Positions 5,683 through 6,339 of a DNA stretch of 6,339 nt are shown piece by piece (the stretch's first letter is position 1; every line of letters begins with the position of its first letter). The stretch is from positions 1 to 6,339 of the forward strand of contig RFOJ01000057.1 in NCBI GenBank assembly GCA_009926705.1. Direction: 5' to 3'. This stretch comes from Acidimicrobiia bacterium (GTDB taxonomy: Bacteria; Actinomycetota; Acidimicrobiia; Acidimicrobiales; Ilumatobacteraceae). A program made the position numbers and the translations under genes. The notes beneath the pieces are model-generated. The model worked only from the letters and a program-made list of their open reading frames with translations. It did not search any database and was not told where the DNA came from.

Positions 5683-6074
5683 GTCGCGGTCCTCGTCGCG
5701 GGCCGCGACGCCAAGAACGCAGTGGCAACCGTCCGACTCGCCATCGCAACGGCAACCCCACACCGAGGTCGCGCGACAACGATCGCACACTCGGGGGAGA
5801 GCAGATTGAAGGTCGTCAGGCAGTGCGCGAGCTGCTTGTGGCATCACGGCGGCAAGTTCGTGAAATCTTGGTGGCCGACGACAGCGAACGTAACCCGATC
5901 ATTGCCGAGATCGTCGATCTCGCCCGTTCGCAGCGTGTCGTGGTGCGTGGCCGCACCGTTCCGGTGCATTGCGTCGCCTTCGGCGATCGCGACGCCGCAA
6001 CCCAGCTCGAGGCGATCTCCCGCGCCACCGGCGGGCAGTTCCGGTTCGTGCCGATCTCGGGAGTCTCGCCATGA
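5679..6074 (+). CDS. rlmB: Chimeric ORF: RlmB-type rRNA methyltransferase N-terminus joined to a VWA-like tail (131 aa)
   Basis: The first 89 codons are the start of a TrmH/RlmB-type (SpoU) 2'-O-ribose methyltransferase, which modifies 23S rRNA. An Arg/Gly/Asn-rich basic tail (1-38), common in actinobacterial RlmB, is followed by the substrate-binding domain: IEGRQAVRELL (43-53), VREILVADD (60-68), IIAEIVDLARSQRV (74-87). The knotted S-adenosylmethionine-binding catalytic domain, normally about 150-170 further residues, is absent. Instead residues about 90-131 read VPVHCVAFGD, then LEAISRATGGQFRFVP, the typical last strand and helix of a VWA domain. Codons ending in G or C rise from 56 of 89 to 35 of 42 at the switch. 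The product is unlikely to methylate RNA. The start overlaps the ispF stop (ATGA), implying translational coupling. The methyltransferase name applies only to the N-terminal part. Confidence 0.75.
   Translation: MSRGPRRGPRRQERSGNRPTRHRNGNPTPRSRDNDRTLGGEQIEGRQAVRELLVASRRQVREILVADDSERNPIIAEIVDLARSQRVVVRGRTVPVHCVAFGDRDAATQLEAISRATGGQFRFVPISGVSP
5946..6074 (+). other. VWA-domain C-terminal fragment after a sequence junction
   Basis: These 42 codons do not belong to an RlmB protein. The pattern VPVHCVAFGDRDAATQLE (94-111 of the ORF) followed by ISRATGGQFRFVP resembles the final beta strand and alpha helix of von Willebrand factor A domains, where a small residue-Gly-Gly precedes an aromatic strand. 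No transmembrane helix follows, unlike BatA/BatB proteins. The exact junction cannot be fixed by eye; it lies somewhere within about 5935-5960. Confidence 0.6.
6059..6063 (+). promoter_or_regulatory. Ribosome binding site of the TPR-like ORF
   Basis: GGGAG sits seven bases upstream of the ATG at 6071, inside the end of the preceding ORF. It is the best Shine-Dalgarno match at any gene start in the window, and it supports the choice of start. Confidence 0.5.
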
Positions 6075-6339
6075 GGCTGCTGGCACTGGTGATCGCGTTC
6101 GCGCTGGCTGCAGGCGACACGCCGATCGATCAGGCGCAGGCTCGACTGGCGCGCGGGGATGCCGAGGGTGCGGCGCAGGCACTCGAGGGGGTCGCGTGTC
6201 CATCGCCCGAAGCGGGTGCGATTCGCGCGAACTGGCTCGACGCGCGTGCGCGCATCGCGTGGCAGCGCGGGAACGTCGACGAGGCATTCGCGCTCTCGGT
6301 GCAGTCGATCGCGTGCGCCGAGCGCGCCGGGATCACGCT
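6071..6339 (+). CDS. Secreted TPR-like protein, partial (89+ aa)
   Basis: The ORF starts at an ATG that overlaps the previous stop (ATGA) and stays open to the window end, so its C-terminus is missing. Residues 1-14 are one Arg followed by a hydrophobic run (LLALVIAFALAA), consistent with a short signal peptide and cleavage after ALA or nearby; there is no lipobox Cys. The mature part starts with alternating helical segments: IDQAQARLARGDAEGAAQAL (19-38), then NWLDARARIAWQRGNVDEAF (57-76). These have the small-residue and Gly-turn spacing of tetratricopeptide-type hairpins. A specific family is not recognised. About 82% of codons end in G or C (73 of 89), higher than the ispF/rlmB side. The coupling to a VWA-like tail suggests a VWA-TPR gene pair of extracytoplasmic function, which is inference. 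Confidence 0.65.
   Translation, partial: MRLLALVIAFALAAGDTPIDQAQARLARGDAEGAAQALEGVACPSPEAGAIRANWLDARARIAWQRGNVDEAFALSVQSIACAERAGIT

Noticed and set aside
1..6339. CRISPR arrays, insertion sequences, integrases, toxin-antitoxin pairs or riboswitches
   Set aside because: No regularly spaced repeats, transposase or integrase motifs, small toxin-antitoxin gene pair or recognisable riboswitch core was seen on either strand.

Overview
The window looks like a piece of a high-GC (low-to-mid 60s percent by eye) actinobacterial chromosome. It may come from the Acidimicrobiia, but that placement is inference from overall protein style. Supporting signs are a tRNA gene with no encoded CCA, a Crp/Fnr regulator resembling mycobacterial Crp, an Arg/Gly-rich N-terminal extension on an RlmB-type methyltransferase, an ispD-ispF-rlmB gene order, and several starts with little or no Shine-Dalgarno sequence. 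The genes are packed very tightly, and no stretch over 100 bases lacks a gene.

Layout: (1) tRNA-Lys(TTT) at 3-75 is followed after a single base by the GTG start of a Cu+-exporting P1B-type ATPase (copA, 77-2332). (2) A convergent gene on the minus strand (2295-3074) overlaps the copA 3' end by 38 bases. It encodes a sigma-70-like helix-turn-helix protein of unknown role. (3) Divergent from that is a dienelactone hydrolase-family protein (3145-3807). (4) Convergent to that is a Crp/Fnr-family regulator (3842-4513, minus). A 22-base gap separates it from the divergent isoprenoid genes ispD (4536-5192) and ispF (5209-5682), which carry out two steps of the MEP pathway. (5) An rlmB-like ORF starts inside the ispF stop codon (ATGA overlap, 5679), but only its N-terminal substrate-binding region is present.

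The most unusual part is the right end. After about position 5945 the rlmB reading frame changes, without a frameshift, into what looks like the end of a von Willebrand factor A (VWA) domain. It then overlaps (ATGA again) a secreted, TPR-like ORF that runs off the window. By hand count, the share of codons ending in G or C rises from about 63% before the junction to about 82-83% after it. The last ~400 bases therefore probably come from another locus or another genome, through either a biological rearrangement or an assembly chimera.

No complete new multi-gene system is visible. The points most worth following up are the rlmB/VWA junction, the tRNA that abuts the copA start codon (a possible processing-generated leaderless mRNA), an IspF with an altered Thr-rich motif, and the orphan sigma-like protein.
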